Position numbers and translations under genes: made by a program. From an uncultured bacterium (GTDB lineage Bacteria > Actinomycetota > Coriobacteriia > Coriobacteriales > Coriobacteriaceae): a stretch of DNA of 13,417 nucleotides. Under the pieces are notes generated by a model. That model had not been told where the DNA came from. It saw only the letters and a list, made by a program, of their open reading frames with translations, and ran no database searches. This document shows, in pieces, positions 12,423 to 13,417 of this stretch; positions within the stretch are counted from its first letter, which is position 1, and each line of letters starts with the position of its first letter. Location: contig CAJMPK010000028.1 of the NCBI GenBank assembly GCA_905215205.1, positions 1-13,417 of the forward strand. The letters are read 5' to 3'.

Positions 12423-13417
12423 TGAGTATGTGATCCCGGAGCACTACGAGGATCTCACTCCTGCTCCGCAGCTCGACCAGAAGACCCTCAACAAGATGGC
12501 TTGGCGCTCCTGCTTCCTGCAGGCCTCGTTCAACTACGAGCGTATGCAGGCCGCCGGTTGGCTCTACTCCATCATCCCCGGTCTGGAGAAGATCCACACC
12601 AACAAGAACGACCTCGCGGCTTCCATGAGCCATAACCTGGAGTTCTTCAACACCCACCCGTTCCTCGTCACCTTTGTTATGGGCATCGTGCTTTCGCTCG
12701 AGCAGAACAAGGTTGACATCCCCACGATCCGCGCCGTCCGCGTCGCCGCAATGGGCCCGCTCGGTGGTATCGGTGACGCCCTGTTCTGGCTGACGCTCGT
12801 GCCTATCACGGCCGGCATCACCTCCAACATGGCCATCAACGGCAACGCCGCTGCGCCGATCATCTTCCTGGTGATCTTCAACGCCGTCCAGTTCGCTCTG
12901 CGCTTCTGGCTCATGAACTGGTCCTACAAGCTTGGCACCAGCGCTATTGACGCTCTGACCGCCAACATGCAGGCCTTCACGCGTGCCGCTTCCATCATGG
13001 GCGTCTTCGTCGTCGGTTGCCTGGTCGTCACCATGGGTGGCACCCAGATCAACCTCCAGATCCCCAATGGCACCACCCGTGGCCTCTCCGCCAATACCGT
13101 GATTGTCTCCGAGAAGGAGGCCAAGAACTTCACCGGTATGGAGGGCATCGATACCGAGACCGCTGAGGCCGGTACCATCGCCATGACCGATAAGGACGGC
13201 AACGCCCTTACCGCTTCCGATGCCGACGGCAACCCTGTCGAGTGCGGCGTCACCGATCTGGGTAACGGCATGGAGTCCGTGACCTACGGCACCGTCACCG
13301 AGGATCCGGTCAACTTCTCCGTTGCCGACACCCTCAACACCATCGTCCCGAAGCTTGTCCCGCTTATGCTTACGCTGCTGCTTTACTACATGTTTGCTAA
13401 GCACAGCTGGACCCCGA
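12412..13417 (+). CDS. PTS mannose-family EIID membrane component, with expanded loop (truncated by window end)
   Basis: 335 residues are visible; the gene continues past the window. ATG 12412 overlaps the EIIC stop, with GGAGG 11 bases upstream. EIID marks are clear: F-N-Y-E-R-M-Q-A-A-G-W, then E-F-F-N-T-H-P-F, then A-A-M-G-P-L-G-G-I-G-D-A-L-F-W. The C-terminal block T-I-V-P-K-L-V-P-L-M-L-T-L-L-L-Y matches the ManZ end. Between these, about residues 210-305 form a hydrophilic, Gly/Thr/Asp-rich loop. In E. coli ManZ the equivalent segment is roughly 25-30 residues, so this loop is about 65-70 longer. From ManZ topology it should face outside the cell. The complete protein would exceed the usual ~270-290 residues. 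Confidence 0.92.
   Translation, partial: MASNEYVIPEHYEDLTPAPQLDQKTLNKMAWRSCFLQASFNYERMQAAGWLYSIIPGLEKIHTNKNDLAASMSHNLEFFNTHPFLVTFVMGIVLSLEQNKVDIPTIRAVRVAAMGPLGGIGDALFWLTLVPITAGITSNMAINGNAAAPIIFLVIFNAVQFALRFWLMNWSYKLGTSAIDALTANMQAFTRAASIMGVFVVGCLVVTMGGTQINLQIPNGTTRGLSANTVIVSEKEAKNFTGMEGIDTETAEAGTIAMTDKDGNALTASDADGNPVECGVTDLGNGMESVTYGTVTEDPVNFSVADTLNTIVPKLVPLMLTLLLYYMFAKHSWTP

Noticed and set aside
12325..13404. Minus-strand open frame of 359 codons antisense to EIID
   Set aside because: His/Gly/Asp-rich shadow. The plus-strand EIID frame has conserved motifs but no stop inside the window.

Overview
The window looks like a chromosomal segment of a high-GC coriobacterium (Actinomycetota), most probably Collinsella or a close relative. 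This rests on gene content and style: a mannose-family PTS operon of the kind common in gut Firmicutes but with GC-rich codons, a long-form ribosome hibernation factor, a DegV protein, an XRE/DUF2975 pair, and clean Rho-independent terminators. No rRNA, tRNA or CRISPR array was seen.

Layout. (1) 1-272: the 3' end of a gene whose C-terminus resembles a Vsr/DUF559-type PD-(D/E)XK domain. (2) 273-1006: about 730 bp without a convincing gene. It holds a roughly 225-bp AT-richer element bounded by 51-bp imperfect inverted repeats, then a consensus -10 overlapping a dyad, then a stem-rich leader. (3) 1007-2017: an orphan extracellular solute-binding lipoprotein closed by a strong terminator. (4) 2335-2919: long-form hpf with a terminator, followed at once by a DegV-family lipid-binding protein (2999-3952). 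(5) 4051-7370: a tight four-gene cluster made of a beta-hydroxyacid dehydrogenase carrying a Cys/His-rich repeat tail, a small membrane protein, a HEAT-like helical protein, and an NAD-type isocitrate dehydrogenase. (6) 7497-8582: a single-pass membrane protein with an acidic cytoplasmic head and an extracellular SurA-N-like region, ended by a 12-bp-stem terminator. (7) 8697-9584, minus strand: a DUF2975 membrane protein and an XRE regulator, with an operator-like dyad at the promoter. (8) 9630-10287: an operator-dense regulatory region. (9) 10288 to the window end: a mannose/sorbose-family PTS operon in the order EIIA, YajC-like, EIIB, EIIC, EIID, with EIID cut by the window edge.

How it fits together. 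The PTS genes form a complete sugar phosphotransferase: EIIA and EIIB carry phosphoryl groups on His9 and His17, and EIIC/EIID form the channel. The upstream region has several LacI-family-like CG-centred dyads and two related inverted repeats, so expression is probably controlled by more than one regulator. The 4051-7370 cluster combines two NAD(P)-linked oxidoreductases with two poorly characterised proteins.

The most unusual features are the 53-residue Cys/His tail on the dehydrogenase (three 12-residue repeats), the roughly 95-residue hydrophilic loop in EIID, the YajC-like gene inside the PTS operon, and the inverted repeat at 303-527 whose arms differ mostly at third codon positions. 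All functional statements come from reading the sequence and recalling family features; no database search was run.
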